Source of the DNA: Bacillus sp. FJAT-28004
GTDB lineage: Bacteria; Bacillota; Bacilli; Paenibacillales; Paenibacillaceae
Direction of reading: 5' to 3'
NCBI RefSeq assembly: GCF_001280845.1
Contig: NZ_LGHP01000002.1
Location: 441,038-505,037, forward strand
DNA: 64,000 nucleotides
The notes under the pieces were generated by a model. It saw only the letters and a list, made by a program, of their open reading frames with translations. It did not search any database and was not told the DNA's origin. Of the stretch, positions 17,718 through 27,373 are shown one piece after another (position 1 is the stretch's first letter; each line of letters begins with the position of its first letter). The translations under genes and the position numbers were made by a program.

Positions 17718-18596
17718 TTAGTTTCGCCGCAGTTCCTCTTTTACACATTGCATGAAAAGATTTTTGGATGATGAATTATACTCCGTGTTACGTAATTGCA
17801 GCAGACCGACCGGAATGGCTGAATCCTTAAGTTCGACGTGTATTTTCACGACATTCGTGGGTAACGCTGTGGAATCTAGAACGACTCCAACGGAAGGAAT
17901 TCTTTGAACGAATCCGGGAATTGCCGAGATTTGACTCACTGTAAATAGAAAAGGGGTTTCGGTGTAATGGGAATATTGCTTAGCTAACCTCAGATAATAC
18001 AAGCAGGTATTTCCACCAACGATCATCGGATAGTTAAGCAGTTCATCAAAAGGTATTATTCCATTTCTTTCAGCCAAGGGATGGCTATTCGCTACAACGA
18101 AGGAAATATTCTCGTTATATAGCGGCTCAAAGCTGAATGAAGAAAAATCGGTTGGCTCTCCGCATATGGCAAAATCCAGTTGATTCTGGAGTACCGCGCG
18201 AGACAAGGAGTCGGTATTCCCACTGATAAAGTGACATGATACTTTTGGTTTATGTTGCTGGAATTGCCGCAGTGAGTTTGGCAGCACATGCTCGAATATC
18301 GATGCTAGCCCTCCGACAAGCAGGGAGCCGATCTCCTCTCTTTGCAAAGCTTTCGCTTGCTCAGTTACATGGTTCCAGTGTTGAATGAGCTTGTCAATTT
18401 CTACGGCAAAAATTTGTCCAGAAGCTGTTAACTCCGCATCCCATCCTCGCTTGAATAGCTGGATACCCAATTCCTTCTCCAGCCGCTGGACTTGATTGGT
18501 AATCGTAGACTGCGCGTAATTCAATTTCGTGGCCGCTTTGGTGAAGTTTCCTTCTTGAATAATCGTTCGAAACGTAATGAGTTCCTTTAAGTCCAT
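17718..18596 (-). CDS. LysR-family transcriptional regulator
   Basis: Regulator of about 292 residues with the N-terminal LysR HTH (MDLKELITFRTIIQEGNFTKAATKLNYAQSTITNQVQRLEKELGIQLF) and a C-terminal periplasmic-binding-protein-like effector domain. The start is set at 18596, nine bases after GGAG; the in-frame ATG at 18611 has no site. It is divergent from the tautomerase/CMD pair, the usual arrangement for a LysR activator and its target operon. Confidence 0.92.
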   Translation of the reverse strand: MDLKELITFRTIIQEGNFTKAATKLNYAQSTITNQVQRLEKELGIQLFKRGWDAELTASGQIFAVEIDKLIQHWNHVTEQAKALQREEIGSLLVGGLASIFEHVLPNSLRQFQQHKPKVSCHFISGNTDSLSRAVLQNQLDFAICGEPTDFSSFSFEPLYNENISFVVANSHPLAERNGIIPFDELLNYPMIVGGNTCLYYLRLAKQYSHYTETPFLFTVSQISAIPGFVQRIPSVGVVLDSTALPTNVVKIHVELKDSAIPVGLLQLRNTEYNSSSKNLFMQCVKEELRRN

Positions 18597-18619
18597 GGCA
18601 TAAATCTCCATCTGATTAT

Positions 18620-18645
18620 TTGAATTAATATTTCATTTTATTCAA
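18620..18645. promoter_or_regulatory. possible LysR binding site
   Basis: An inverted repeat, TTGAAT-N14-ATTCAA, lies in the divergent region between the LysR gene and the tautomerase. Placement suits a LysR operator; the match is short. Confidence 0.35.
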
Positions 18646-18706
18646 TTATACAAATAAATAAGCGGGGAGTAAAATGGGGGTATCTCATTGAAGGAGTGAT
18701 ATAAAA

Positions 18707-19117
18707 ATGCCATTCATCAGAGTAAGCTACATGGAAAATCAATATGGGAGAGAGCAATTGCCTATTATAAGCCATGCCATTATGAGTGCTCTCATTCAGC
18801 ATTTCAATGTGCCGGAAGACGATTACTTTCAAGTGTTCCATTCGCACAAAGAAAGCGAGTTTTATTATAGTCGGAATTACTTAAATATAGAGCGAAGCGA
18901 CGGTCTGCTCTATATTCAAATCATGCTCAAATCCGGAAGAAGCACTGAGCAGAAAAAAAGCTTTTATGGAAGGTTAGCCGAACTATTGTCAAATACGCTT
19001 AACATGAGGAAAGAAGACATTTTCGTCGTACTTGTCGATACAGAATTCGAGGATTGGACATTCGGTAATGGCGTTGCACAAATGATCCAAAGTCCAGACA
19101 TAAAGGCGGGGGTATAG
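18707..19117 (+). CDS. tautomerase family protein
   Basis: A 136-residue protein of the 4-oxalocrotonate tautomerase superfamily, long form (tautomerase_2, related to malonate semialdehyde decarboxylase). Proline directly follows the initiator methionine (MPFIRVSYME), giving the catalytic N-terminal proline after processing. GRSTEQKKSFYGRLAELL is the typical helix. The reaction is a keto-enol tautomerisation or decarboxylation of an unknown keto acid. It is co-transcribed with the CMD-fold gene that starts three bases after its stop. Confidence 0.88.
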   Translation: MPFIRVSYMENQYGREQLPIISHAIMSALIQHFNVPEDDYFQVFHSHKESEFYYSRNYLNIERSDGLLYIQIMLKSGRSTEQKKSFYGRLAELLSNTLNMRKEDIFVVLVDTEFEDWTFGNGVAQMIQSPDIKAGV

Positions 19118-19119
19118 TG

Positions 19120-19449
19120 ATGAAACATCGAAAAATGGTATCAAACGTCCGAGAATCGTTTGGGGATACTGCACCTACTTTCGTGCGCTATTCGGAAGAA
19201 GTACTCTTTGGAGACGTTTGGAGAAGAGAACAATTATCGCTTCGGGAACGCAGCCTCCTTACGATATCAGCTCTAGTCGCCGGTGGGCTTACAGGACAAC
19301 TTCCTTATCATCTCCGCTTAGCAAAAGAGAACGGTCTGACCGAAGAAGAACTGATCGAAGCGTTGACCCATCTTGCGTTTTACGCTGGATGGCCGCGAGC
19401 CGCATCTGCGATTCAAGTTGCGAAGGATGTATTCGAGGCGAACATATAA
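19120..19449 (+). CDS. carboxymuconolactone decarboxylase family protein
   Basis: A 109-residue CMD/AhpD-fold protein. The helical core LSLRERSLLTISALVAGGLTGQLPYHLRLAKENGLTEEELIEALTHLAFYAGWPRAASAI is characteristic. It lacks the CxxC of AhpD peroxidases, so a decarboxylase-like or unknown role is more likely. The start is ATG 19120 with a GGCGGGGG site; a GTG at 19117 overlaps the preceding stop. With the tautomerase it may handle an aromatic or keto-acid intermediate under LysR control. Confidence 0.88.
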   Translation: MKHRKMVSNVRESFGDTAPTFVRYSEEVLFGDVWRREQLSLRERSLLTISALVAGGLTGQLPYHLRLAKENGLTEEELIEALTHLAFYAGWPRAASAIQVAKDVFEANI

Positions 19450-19570
19450 AGATGGCACTCGCTGTTTCGGGCGTTTTTTTTGAATATATGGATTTCCATT
19501 GGTTCAATAGAATCATGATATACTAATGTTTGTTAAATAGTTAAAGCATAATAAAGAGGAGGGCTCAAGC

Positions 19571-20377
19571 ATGCCGGCTGTGGCCTTTCACCGCAATGAT
19601 TCGCTGCCTTTTTTGGAAGCAAAGCGATGTATGAGGAGCGATCTTGTATATCAAAAGCATTTTCATGAGGAATATTCGATTGGACTCATTGATGAAGGAG
19701 AAACGAATGCTTGGTGCGATGGAACGCTGCTTCAGGTTGAAGCGGGACGGCTGATCAGTTTTCCGCCGATGATGATGCATGCTTGTCAACCTCTCACTGA
19801 TATGGAATGGCAGTACAAGATGCTCTACATCAATACAGAATGGCTCCAAGGTCTTAAGCAACGGGAGCTTGACCAGCTTTATATCCCTTATTTACTGGAA
19901 GATGGTAAAAACAAAGCCTGTCGTTTGCAAATAAACCGTACGGTGGATGCACTTATTAGCAAAGGTACTCCGCTTGAGATCGAAACGGCTTTAATCGAGC
20001 TGGTACAAGCGCTTGTTAGTCAGAATCCCTCTGATCTTGAACATGAACCTCATGGCAGACAGGATCAGAAGTACGTCAATATCATAAAAGAATACCTGCA
20101 TGAGCATTTTGACGAAAATGTTACGTTGGAGAAACTGGAGAATGAAGTAGGTATCAGCAGATTTCATCTCGTACGTCTATTTAAGAAGTGGAGTCATCTG
20201 CCTCCTCACGCTTACCAAATATTGCTTAGAATCAATCATGCAAAGTTGGAATTGACGAAGCAGCGTCCAATATCCGAAATTGCGGCAGAAGTGGGCTTCT
20301 ATGACCAGAGTCACTTCTCTAGAGCTTTTGTCAAAATAGTTGGAGCAACGCCGCAAAAATATGCGTTATCCATTTAA
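19571..20377 (+). CDS. AraC-family transcriptional regulator
   Basis: A 268-residue regulator with an N-terminal cupin sensor (HFHEEYSIGLIDEGE and HACQP motifs) and a C-terminal AraC HTH pair (about residues 165-265, ending EVGFYDQSHFSRAFVKIVGATPQKY). GAGGAGGG seven bases before ATG fixes the start. The proline dehydrogenase gene follows 82 bases later on the same strand, so the two may form a unit, but no direct link can be shown. Confidence 0.92.
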   Translation: MPAVAFHRNDSLPFLEAKRCMRSDLVYQKHFHEEYSIGLIDEGETNAWCDGTLLQVEAGRLISFPPMMMHACQPLTDMEWQYKMLYINTEWLQGLKQRELDQLYIPYLLEDGKNKACRLQINRTVDALISKGTPLEIETALIELVQALVSQNPSDLEHEPHGRQDQKYVNIIKEYLHEHFDENVTLEKLENEVGISRFHLVRLFKKWSHLPPHAYQILLRINHAKLELTKQRPISEIAAEVGFYDQSHFSRAFVKIVGATPQKYALSI

Positions 20378-20459
20378 AATAGAGCAATTTTATACAATAC
20401 CGCTTCCTATCTAACTTGTACACTTAGGGTTACTTGAAAGAAGGAGAGGTAGAACCATT

Positions 20460-21428
20460 ATGAATCACAGATCAGACTTGGAAAAACAATTCGCAGCTGC
20501 GCTTAAATCTATTGCTCGCCGTCCTGACCTAAAGTCTTATGTGGAGCAAACGCCGCAGCTGAACCAAATGCTGCGACGTGCAGCTGCGCGGTATGTAACC
20601 GGTGAAGCAAGACAAGATGGAGTTGAAGCAGCAAGAGAGCTTTCCGTTAAAGGATATGCGATATCACTCGAGTATATCGGTGAGAATACAACTGTTTTCT
20701 CTGAATGTGAGGCAGCAGTCAAAGAAATGATGACCCTGATCCAAGACTTTGGCCAAAATGGGATCTCAGCACGAGTATCATTCGATCTATCGCATATCGG
20801 GCTCTCGCTGGATACCGAGCTTGCTTATTTGCATCTGATGAATCTAGCTGAGCAAGCTCAGAGAGTTGGTGTTGAACTATTCATAAGTATGGAAGAGTCC
20901 TCGAAGACGGAGAGAATACTCTCTATTTTTGAGAGAGTAGTTTCTATTTATCCGAATGTCGGCATTACGTTACAGGCACAGTTGAAGAGAACACCGCAGG
21001 ATTTGGCAGCTATTGCCTCACCTAGTCGGATCCGCATCGTCAAAGGCGCCTATCAAGAATCAGATGACTACTCGTTTCCTCGTTCTCCAGCACTTAATGA
21101 TCGTTATGTTGAACTTGTTGAAAGTTCGATTCGCCAAGGTCATCGCGTGTCGATCGCTACTCATGATGAGCACATTATTGAGGAACTCTGCAAACGGGAA
21201 TGGGTATTAAGCTCAAATGCAGAGTTCGAAATGCTGTATGGCATTCGCTTAGATCTAAGCAGCATGCTGAAAGCAGCAGGACATCCGGTGAGGATTTATC
21301 TTTCTTATGGACATGAATGGTATTTGTACTTATGCCATCGCATTGCGGAGTACCCGCCGAATCTTTTTCAAGCTGTCATCGATACGGTAAGTCATGAGGG
21401 AGTCAAGCCTGTGCAGTCGTATGAGTGA
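20460..21428 (+). CDS. proline dehydrogenase
   Basis: A 322-residue FAD-dependent monofunctional proline dehydrogenase (PutB/FadM-like TIM barrel). It oxidises proline to pyrroline-5-carboxylate. Family segments visible are VSFDLSHIGLSLD, IRIVKGAYQE, ATHDEHIIEE, EFEMLYGIR and the C-terminal YGHEWYLYLCHRIAEYPPN. The length fits the stand-alone enzyme. AAGGAGAGG precedes the ATG. The partner P5C dehydrogenase is not nearby. Confidence 0.9.
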   Translation: MNHRSDLEKQFAAALKSIARRPDLKSYVEQTPQLNQMLRRAAARYVTGEARQDGVEAARELSVKGYAISLEYIGENTTVFSECEAAVKEMMTLIQDFGQNGISARVSFDLSHIGLSLDTELAYLHLMNLAEQAQRVGVELFISMEESSKTERILSIFERVVSIYPNVGITLQAQLKRTPQDLAAIASPSRIRIVKGAYQESDDYSFPRSPALNDRYVELVESSIRQGHRVSIATHDEHIIEELCKREWVLSSNAEFEMLYGIRLDLSSMLKAAGHPVRIYLSYGHEWYLYLCHRIAEYPPNLFQAVIDTVSHEGVKPVQSYE

Positions 21429-21484
21429 TGTGGCTGAATCAATTGAAACTATTCTTATTAGGCATGGACAATCTATCGCAAACA

Positions 21485-21524
21485 AAAATCCCCGCTTGCC
21501 AACTGTTGAGGTTGGCAATGCGGG
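21485..21524 (-). terminator. terminator for the MazG-like gene
   Basis: Arms at 21491-21503 and 21511-21524 (CCCGC-TTGCCAAC with GTTGGCAA-GCGGG) are followed on the minus strand by a T run. This fits the end of the MazG-like gene and may also stop the convergent proline dehydrogenase transcript. Confidence 0.7.
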
Positions 21525-21567
21525 AAATCCCAACGCATAATTTTCTATTATCGAATGTTCAGCAGCT

Positions 21568-21882
21568 TTACTTATAACGATTATGTAATTTCTCTTGATG
21601 AGACTTGAAAACATCTTCAAGACTAATGTCGTACTTATTGGCTATGACGATAACATTCCCTAATACATCACCAAGTTCTTCTATTAGCTCCTGTTTATTT
21701 TCTACATAGGTACCGGCCGTTTCATCAGGACGATCTCTACCTATTTCTAAGGCTCTAATAGCACGTGCTACTTCTCCCGTTTCTTCCGCTAAAAAACCAA
21801 TCCGTATGAAAATATCGAGCTCTGACCAACCTCGTTCTTCATAATATTCTTTCACCCATTTTTGAAACTGATTTACGTCCAA
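21568..21882 (-). CDS. MazG-like nucleotide pyrophosphohydrolase
   Basis: A 104-residue all-alpha NTP-PPase of the MazG-like type. The metal-binding pattern is present: FLAEETGEVARAIRALE (ExxE) and ELIEELGDVLGNVIVIAN (ExxD). It likely hydrolyses non-canonical nucleoside triphosphates to monophosphates. The start is TTG at 21882, eight bases after AGGAGG. It is divergent from the LOG-family gene. Confidence 0.88.
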   Translation of the reverse strand: MDVNQFQKWVKEYYEERGWSELDIFIRIGFLAEETGEVARAIRALEIGRDRPDETAGTYVENKQELIEELGDVLGNVIVIANKYDISLEDVFKSHQEKLHNRYK

Positions 21883-21970
21883 TGTATGTGCCTCCTATTT
21901 TATTAAAACTGAAATTTTAATATACTTATATAGTATAAATGAAAGTTTTTTTTGGAATGGGGTAAATATT

Positions 21971-22543
21971 GTGAAAAGAATTGCTGTTTTTTGTGGATCT
22001 AGTTATGGTTCTTCAGAAGTGTACAAACAAGGAGCTATTAAACTAGGTGAAGAATTAGCAAGACGTGGTATTACTTTAGTGTACGGTGGTGCTAGTGTCG
22101 GAATTATGGGAACGGTAGCTGATACGGTGCTAAAAGCGGGCGGTCAAGTCATTGGTGTAATTCCAAAGCTGCTTGAAGAACGAGAAATTTCACACAAAAA
22201 CTTAACAGAATTAATCACAGTTGAGACTATGCACGAGCGAAAAAGCAAGATGGTGGAGTTAGCAGATGGCTTTATTGCGCTTCCAGGTGGGCCCGGTACA
22301 TTAGAGGAATTTTTTGAAGTATTTACTTGGAGTCAAATCGGTTTGCATCAAAAACCATGCGGCATTTTAAATGTTAACCATTATTATGATCTTCTGATCT
22401 CTTTTTTCGATCATATGAACGAACAACAATTTTTGCAAGATCAGTATCACCAAATGATTTTAGTGGATCAAGAGCCCGTGGGATTATTGGAAAAATTCAC
22501 TACGTATGTTCCACCTTCTGTGAAGACTTACGTTAAGCAATAG
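21971..22543 (+). CDS. LOG family protein (TIGR00730)
   Basis: A 190-residue Rossmann-like protein of the LOG (lonely guy) family with FCGSSYGSSEVY, LVYGGASVGIMG and the signature PGGPGTLEEFFEVFTW. Members hydrolyse cytokinin riboside monophosphates or AMP-like nucleotides to the base and ribose phosphate. The start is GTG with GGAATGGGG upstream. Confidence 0.9.
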   Translation: MKRIAVFCGSSYGSSEVYKQGAIKLGEELARRGITLVYGGASVGIMGTVADTVLKAGGQVIGVIPKLLEEREISHKNLTELITVETMHERKSKMVELADGFIALPGGPGTLEEFFEVFTWSQIGLHQKPCGILNVNHYYDLLISFFDHMNEQQFLQDQYHQMILVDQEPVGLLEKFTTYVPPSVKTYVKQ

Positions 22544-22613
22544 TAATCCGATAAAAGCATATTTAATAAGTATCTCAGATAGGGATGACTCCACCTCGTT
22601 TAAACCAAACAAG

Positions 22614-22652
22614 AAAAGCTACGTTCATTAGATCGTAGCTTTTTGTTTTTTT
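22614..22652 (+). terminator. terminator hairpin
   Basis: AAAAGCTACG (22614-22623) pairs with CGTAGCTTTT (22634-22643) and is followed by a long T-rich run. It lies downstream of the LOG gene. Confidence 0.8.
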
Positions 22653-22747
22653 AAATTCTTGAATCATTACATGAATTGGTAATATTCCTTCATTTGGGGA
22701 AGTCTAATGCTTGAGTTAATACTAGAAAAACAACGTGAGGGCAGAGG

Positions 22748-24142
22748 ATGGAGCAGACGATTCAAGATTTAGTTGGCGTTGTAAATGATTTTTTGTGGTC
22801 GAAGTTGTTGATCATTATGCTTATTGCAATAGGTCTCTACTTCACCTTACGATCCAATGTACTTCAAGTACGGATGTTAAAAGAAATGTTCCGCTTGTTG
22901 TTTGAGTCCAGTAGCGGTCCTCGCGGCAGCATCTCACCATTTCAGGCTTTTTGCATTAGTATGGCAGCTCGTGTAGGAACGGGGAATATTACGGGAATCG
23001 CTATTGCTATCGCATTAGGTGGACCAGGGGCTGTTTTCTGGATGTGGATTATCGCGATTATAGGCTCCGCCTCGAGCTTTGTAGAAAGTACGCTTGCTCA
23101 GGTTTACAAGATCAAAGACGGAGACAGCTTCCGCGGGGGCCCAGCGTATTATATGCAATCGGGCTTAAAGAAGCGGTGGATGGGCGCCTTATTTGCAGTA
23201 TTAATTACGCTGTCCTTCGGACTTGTGTTTAATGCCGTGCAGTCGAACACGATTACGATTGCTTTTGAGAACTCTTTTGGTACAAATAGACTGGCTGTGG
23301 GATTAATTATGACGGCGATATTTGCTGTCATCATTATTGGCGGTGTCAAACGAATCGCCAAGCTATCCGAGTATATTGTCGTTGTACTAGCCGTTTTATA
23401 TATCGGAGTTGCTCTGTCCATTGTTGTGATGAATATAACAGATATGCCGGCTGTGCTTGCTCTAATTGTGAAAAATGCGTTCGGAATTGAACAAGTAGCC
23501 GGAGGTTCGCTTGGGGCTGCGCTTTTGCACGGAGTAAAACGAGGGTTATTCTCTAACGAAGCAGGTATGGGTAGTGCTCCGAATGCTGCAGCTACCGCAA
23601 CGACTAGCCATCCGGCGAAGCAAGGATTGATTCAAGCACTAGGTGTGCTTTTTGATACCTTAGTGATCTGTACGAGCACCGCATTTATTATTTTACTCTC
23701 AGGGGTGTATGATCAGCAGGGTCTTGGCGGAATTGAGCTCACCCAAGCAGCACTGAGTGTACACATGGGTTCATGGGCATCAGGTTTTCTAGCTATCATG
23801 GTCTTTCTGTTCGCGTTCAGCACATTGATGGGTAATTATTATTATGGGGAGACTAATATTGAGTTTCTCAACACCAGTAAAGTCTGGTTATGGTTATATC
23901 GCATATGTGTACTGGCAATGGTCATCTTCGGATCCGTTGCAAAAGTACAGCTTGTCTGGGATTTGGCGGATTTGTTTATGGGGCTGATGGTGGTGGTCAA
24001 TCTCATAGCAATCACCCTTTTATCGCGAATCGCTTTTGACGTGCTGCGTAATTATATGCAGCAGAAGAAAGCTGGACATGACCCTCAATTTGTGAAGAGC
24101 AGCGTCAAAGGTCTGGAAGAAGTTGAATGCTGGGATGACTAA
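22748..24142 (+). CDS. sodium:alanine/glycine symporter (AGCS family)
   Basis: A 464-residue membrane transporter with about ten hydrophobic helices. It shows the AGCS signature regions SISPFQAFCISMAARVGTGNITGIAIAIALGGPGAVFWMW, FRGGPAYYMQ and KRGLFSNEAGMGSAPNAAATA. It imports alanine or glycine with sodium. It is a single-gene unit with terminators on both sides. Confidence 0.92.
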   Translation: MEQTIQDLVGVVNDFLWSKLLIIMLIAIGLYFTLRSNVLQVRMLKEMFRLLFESSSGPRGSISPFQAFCISMAARVGTGNITGIAIAIALGGPGAVFWMWIIAIIGSASSFVESTLAQVYKIKDGDSFRGGPAYYMQSGLKKRWMGALFAVLITLSFGLVFNAVQSNTITIAFENSFGTNRLAVGLIMTAIFAVIIIGGVKRIAKLSEYIVVVLAVLYIGVALSIVVMNITDMPAVLALIVKNAFGIEQVAGGSLGAALLHGVKRGLFSNEAGMGSAPNAAATATTSHPAKQGLIQALGVLFDTLVICTSTAFIILLSGVYDQQGLGGIELTQAALSVHMGSWASGFLAIMVFLFAFSTLMGNYYYGETNIEFLNTSKVWLWLYRICVLAMVIFGSVAKVQLVWDLADLFMGLMVVVNLIAITLLSRIAFDVLRNYMQQKKAGHDPQFVKSSVKGLEEVECWDD

Positions 24143-24171
24143 TAGCAGGAAATAGCGTTAAGGAAAATAAA

Positions 24172-24216
24172 AGGAGTGTCCGAAGAGTCAGTGTTAATGA
24201 CTTGTGGGACACTCCT
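24172..24216. terminator. terminator hairpin
   Basis: AGGAGTGTCC (24172-24181) pairs perfectly with GGACACTCCT (24207-24216), followed by ATTTATTTTT. It ends the AGCS gene. Confidence 0.75.
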
Positions 24217-24340
24217 ATTTATTTTTGGATAAACTAATTATGTGTTTTTTGTTGTTATTAGTTGTTTTTATGTTGAATTTGTAAAGGTCGGTGAGTATGA
24301 TAAACATGGAAATAATGAATCCCTAGAGGAGTGATACGCC

Positions 24341-25103
24341 ATTTCCATTGCTATCATACTTGTCTTTTGCTCTGGATTGACACTTGCAATTTGGAATCTG
24401 TTTACTAAAACAAGTAAGAATAAAAGTGTTTTTCTGTGGATGATTCATATCACTTCATTTGTTATTCTTCTTCCTTATTTCATTGCCGATGTCGCGAGCC
24501 GTTCGATTTCGTTAAGTGGATACTTGTTCATGCTATTATCGATGGGTTTCCAAATGGGATACTTATTTTTGCTTCCGATCGTATATCGTCAAGGCGAGAT
24601 GTCGCAAATGTACCCGATCATGAGGGGAATGGGAGCACTCCTCGTGCCGCTCTTCAGCGTGTGGATTTATGATGAATCGTTATCGCTTGTCGGATGGGTT
24701 GGTGTCAGCTGTATCGTTCTAGGTTTGTTTGCCATTAGCGGTTTTATGAAAAAGCAGAGGGGAGCATCGGTTAGTTTCCGAGGTATTATTCCTGCACTGA
24801 TGGTTGGTTTATGTATTACGGGATACGTAATGACGGATAAAATGGTACTCCAATCGTTGTCGCCTATGTCTATCATCGAACTTAGCAATATTGCTTATGT
24901 CATCGTGTTGAGCCCTGCTGTTTCTGTTTGCAATGGATCTTGCGCCGTTGTCACATCTGGCTCCGATTCGCGAAATAGGCACTGTGTTTGGTACAATGCT
25001 CGGTATTTTCTTACTTAAGGAGTCGAATGGCATGAACCGTATCCTATTATCAGCGGTCATTACTGCGGGAGTTACCCTGATAGGAGTCTGGGGCAGCCCC
25101 TAA
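24341..25103 (+). pseudogene. EamA/DMT-family transporter, decayed
   Basis: AGAGGAG lies nine bases before an ATT at 24341, where the family's N-terminal helix (SIAIILVFCSGLTLAIWNLFTK) begins, so the start codon seems to have changed from ATG. The frame continues through about six helices to VIVLSPAV near 24920. It then jumps: the expected C-terminal sequence (LLFLFAMDLAPLSHLAPIREIGTVFG, then GVTLIGVWGSP) is in another frame and ends at 25103. Roughly 30 residues are missing at the junction, which indicates an internal deletion with a frameshift. The gene is probably non-functional. Confidence 0.8.
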
Positions 25104-25129
25104 TTCATAAATAAGAGGAGAAGTGAATC

Positions 25130-25364
25130 ATGGAAAAAATAGCTCGGGTGATCATTATCGGTACCTTATCCTTCGATTTTTCGAATCGTTCGGGATGGCT
25201 ATCCTGATGCCAAAATGGCTGCGTTCAGCGTCTGGAATCCAATTAACTATGGCATTATCGAATCAACAAGGTATCAAGCCAAATACCTCTCTTCCTTTCC
25301 TTATTTTGATTAAAAGCAATTAGAGGCAACAGGGTATAATTCTAAAATGTCATCCGAAGTTTAA
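25130..25364 (+). pseudogene. remnant of a larger gene with internal deletions
   Basis: After AGAGGAG an ATG at 25130 opens MEKIARVIIIGTLSFDFSN, which stops at about 25207. A plausible continuation in the next frame reads YPDAKMAAFSVWNPINYG and stops, and a C-terminal tail (KQLEATGYNSKMSSEV) follows in a third frame, ending at 25364. The three pieces look like one protein with large internal losses. It may be an alkaline-phosphatase-superfamily phosphodiesterase, but that is a guess. It lies directly after the decayed transporter, so the whole kilobase appears to be eroding. Confidence 0.55.
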
Positions 25365-25366
25365 TT

Positions 25367-25390
25367 GGCCACGTTCAATCGAACGCGGCC
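25367..25390. terminator. hairpin at the end of the AraC gene
   Basis: GGCC-A-CGTTC and GAACG-C-GGCC pair around AATC. It lies 40 bases beyond the stop of the minus-strand AraC gene; the T tract is poor. Confidence 0.5.
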
Positions 25391-25431
25391 TATTAAATAT
25401 AATATCGTAAATAGGATATGGATATCGCCTA

Positions 25432-26382
25432 TTATGGAGTGTTTTGTTGCACGGCTTCCATCGCAACCCTGGATTCGCTTCGCATGCGCAGCTTGTATTC
25501 CCTTGGAGAGCATTGATTTTGCCTTTTGAAAAGTTTATAGAACTGTGCCATGTTCGTAATTCCAACCTCGTAGCTCACATCCATAATGCTAAGCTCACTT
25601 GTCAGCAATAACAGCTCGGATCTCTTTATTCGTTTATAGTTGACATACTCCACAAACGAGACGCCCATCGTTTTCTTGAAATATTTGATGAAATAATGGT
25701 AGCTCAAATTAAGTAAAGAACAAGCATCCTCTACGGAAAGCTTATTGCTTAAATGGTTGTTTACATAATCAAGAACCGGTCTTAATCGATTTAATTCGAT
25801 TTCCTCTGTGTAGTTCAGTACGTTGCGGCAATCGCTTCTTAACAGCAACAGCAGCAATCTCTTGATAATCGAGCTGATGGCAATCTCATAGCCTCTCATC
25901 CTCGTTTGCGATTCTTTAAATATTTCCAAAATGAAAGCATACGTTTCCTGTTTGGCGGACTCGTCAATGTCAAAAATATAGTTTAGCTTATCCAGCGGCT
26001 CAGTCAGTTCTGAGAAGCAGTTCAAATAAGGCATCGTGCTTTGGTCAAAATGTTTGCCCAAATCGATCTGAAATACGACATAGTGCAGTACATCCGTAAG
26101 AGGTTTATGGGAACGATGGGGCTGGGAGGCTCCTAGTACCATAACATCGCCAGGACCGAGGACAACATAGCCGTGCTTGCTTTGCACACCCAAGTGACCT
26201 TCGATGACAGCAAGAAATTCTACTTCTTTATGATAGTGCCATGAATGTTTCTCCAAAGCACTGCAATAGTGAGCTTCCGAGTAAATCTCCCATATCTTAA
26301 GAAAAAGAAGCGGATTCTGATAAATAACCTCTTCGTTAATGGCTTCGGAATGTGTATCAATGGTAGTTTTCATTAAGGGCAT
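25432..26382 (-). CDS. AraC-family transcriptional regulator
   Basis: Regulator of about 316 residues with an N-terminal cupin domain (HSWHYHKEVEFLAVIEGHLG and GPGDVMVLGASQPHR) and a C-terminal AraC HTH pair (LSVEDACSLLNLSYHYFIKYFKK, ending EVGITNMAQFYKLFKRQNQCSPREYK). The start is ATG 26382, eight bases after GGAGG. It is divergent from the ThuA gene and probably controls it and the sugar genes downstream. Confidence 0.92.
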   Translation of the reverse strand: MPLMKTTIDTHSEAINEEVIYQNPLLFLKIWEIYSEAHYCSALEKHSWHYHKEVEFLAVIEGHLGVQSKHGYVVLGPGDVMVLGASQPHRSHKPLTDVLHYVVFQIDLGKHFDQSTMPYLNCFSELTEPLDKLNYIFDIDESAKQETYAFILEIFKESQTRMRGYEIAISSIIKRLLLLLLRSDCRNVLNYTEEIELNRLRPVLDYVNNHLSNKLSVEDACSLLNLSYHYFIKYFKKTMGVSFVEYVNYKRIKRSELLLLTSELSIMDVSYEVGITNMAQFYKLFKRQNQCSPREYKLRMRSESRVAMEAVQQNTP

Positions 26383-26577
26383 GAGCATTACCTCCATGAT
26401 TGAGTATACCACTTTTGGAAATGTAGGATCAATAAACCGATCGTTACTCCGTGTTTTTTTCGTTCATCGAAAATAGGAAGACACTTTTGAATATAAAAGA
26501 AGCATGTTTAAGTATTACCTTATAGGCTCGAATTTTTTATACTGAGATTAATTGAATGAATAAGGAGTGTTCGTATA

Positions 26578-27300
26578 ATGGTAAAGGTAACCGTATGGAA
26601 TGAAAATCGTCACGAGCAACTAAATCCGGTTGTAGGTCAAATATATCCTAAGGGCATTCATGGTGCGATCGCAGGCTTTTTAACGGAAGCAGGATTTGAA
26701 GCGGGTACGGCTACACTAGATGAGCCAGAACACGGATTAACTGATGAGGTATTAAACAATACAGATGTACTCATTTGGTGGGGACATCTTGCGCACGGAG
26801 ACGTAAAAGATGAAATCGTTCAAAAAGTACAGCAGCGCGTGCTTGACGGAATGGGCTTAATTGTTCTTCACTCCGGTCATTTCTCAAAAATCTTTAAAGC
26901 ATTAATGGGTACAAGCTGTGATTTGAAATGGCGTGAAGCGGATGAGAAGGAGCGCCTGTGGGTTGTAGCGCCAAGCCATCCGATTGCTGCAGGAATTGGG
27001 GAGTATATCGAGTTAGAAAAAGAAGAAATGTATGGCGAGCATTTTGATATTCCTGCACCAGACGAGCTTATTTTCACAAGCTGGTTTGAAGGCGGAGAAG
27101 TGTTCCGCAGCGGATGCACGTTTACACGCGGTAACGGCAAAGTGTTTTATTTTAGACCGGGACACGAAACCTACCCAACCTATCACAACAAAGACATTCA
27201 ACGTGTCATTACGAATGCCGTGAAATGGGCACAACCTGTAGATCGCAATCGTCCCGTTTATGGGAATGCACAACCGCTTGAAAAAATATCGGTAAAGTAA
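26578..27300 (+). CDS. ThuA-domain protein
   Basis: A 240-residue protein of the ThuA (trehalose utilisation) family, a class I glutamine amidotransferase-like fold. Visible parts are [41 protein letters not shown] and [14 protein letters not shown], typical of the Firmicutes version. Members help convert oxidised disaccharides (3-keto sugars), often beside Gfo/Idh dehydrogenases. AAGGAG precedes the ATG. A terminator follows, so it is probably monocistronic under the divergent AraC protein. Confidence 0.88.
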   Translation: MVKVTVWNENRHEQLNPVVGQIYPKGIHGAIAGFLTEAGFEAGTATLDEPEHGLTDEVLNNTDVLIWWGHLAHGDVKDEIVQKVQQRVLDGMGLIVLHSGHFSKIFKALMGTSCDLKWREADEKERLWVVAPSHPIAAGIGEYIELEKEEMYGEHFDIPAPDELIFTSWFEGGEVFRSGCTFTRGNGKVFYFRPGHETYPTYHNKDIQRVITNAVKWAQPVDRNRPVYGNAQPLEKISVK

Positions 27301-27339
27301 ACGAATAAGGTTTTCCTTATCATTATAAAAAAGTAGTGT

Positions 27340-27373
27340 AACGCTTGGGATTAGAATCCCAAGCGTTATTTTG
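27340..27373. terminator. terminator hairpin
   Basis: Perfect arms AACGCTTGGGATT (27340-27352) and AATCCCAAGCGTT (27355-27367), followed by ATTTTGTTTTT. Confidence 0.85.
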
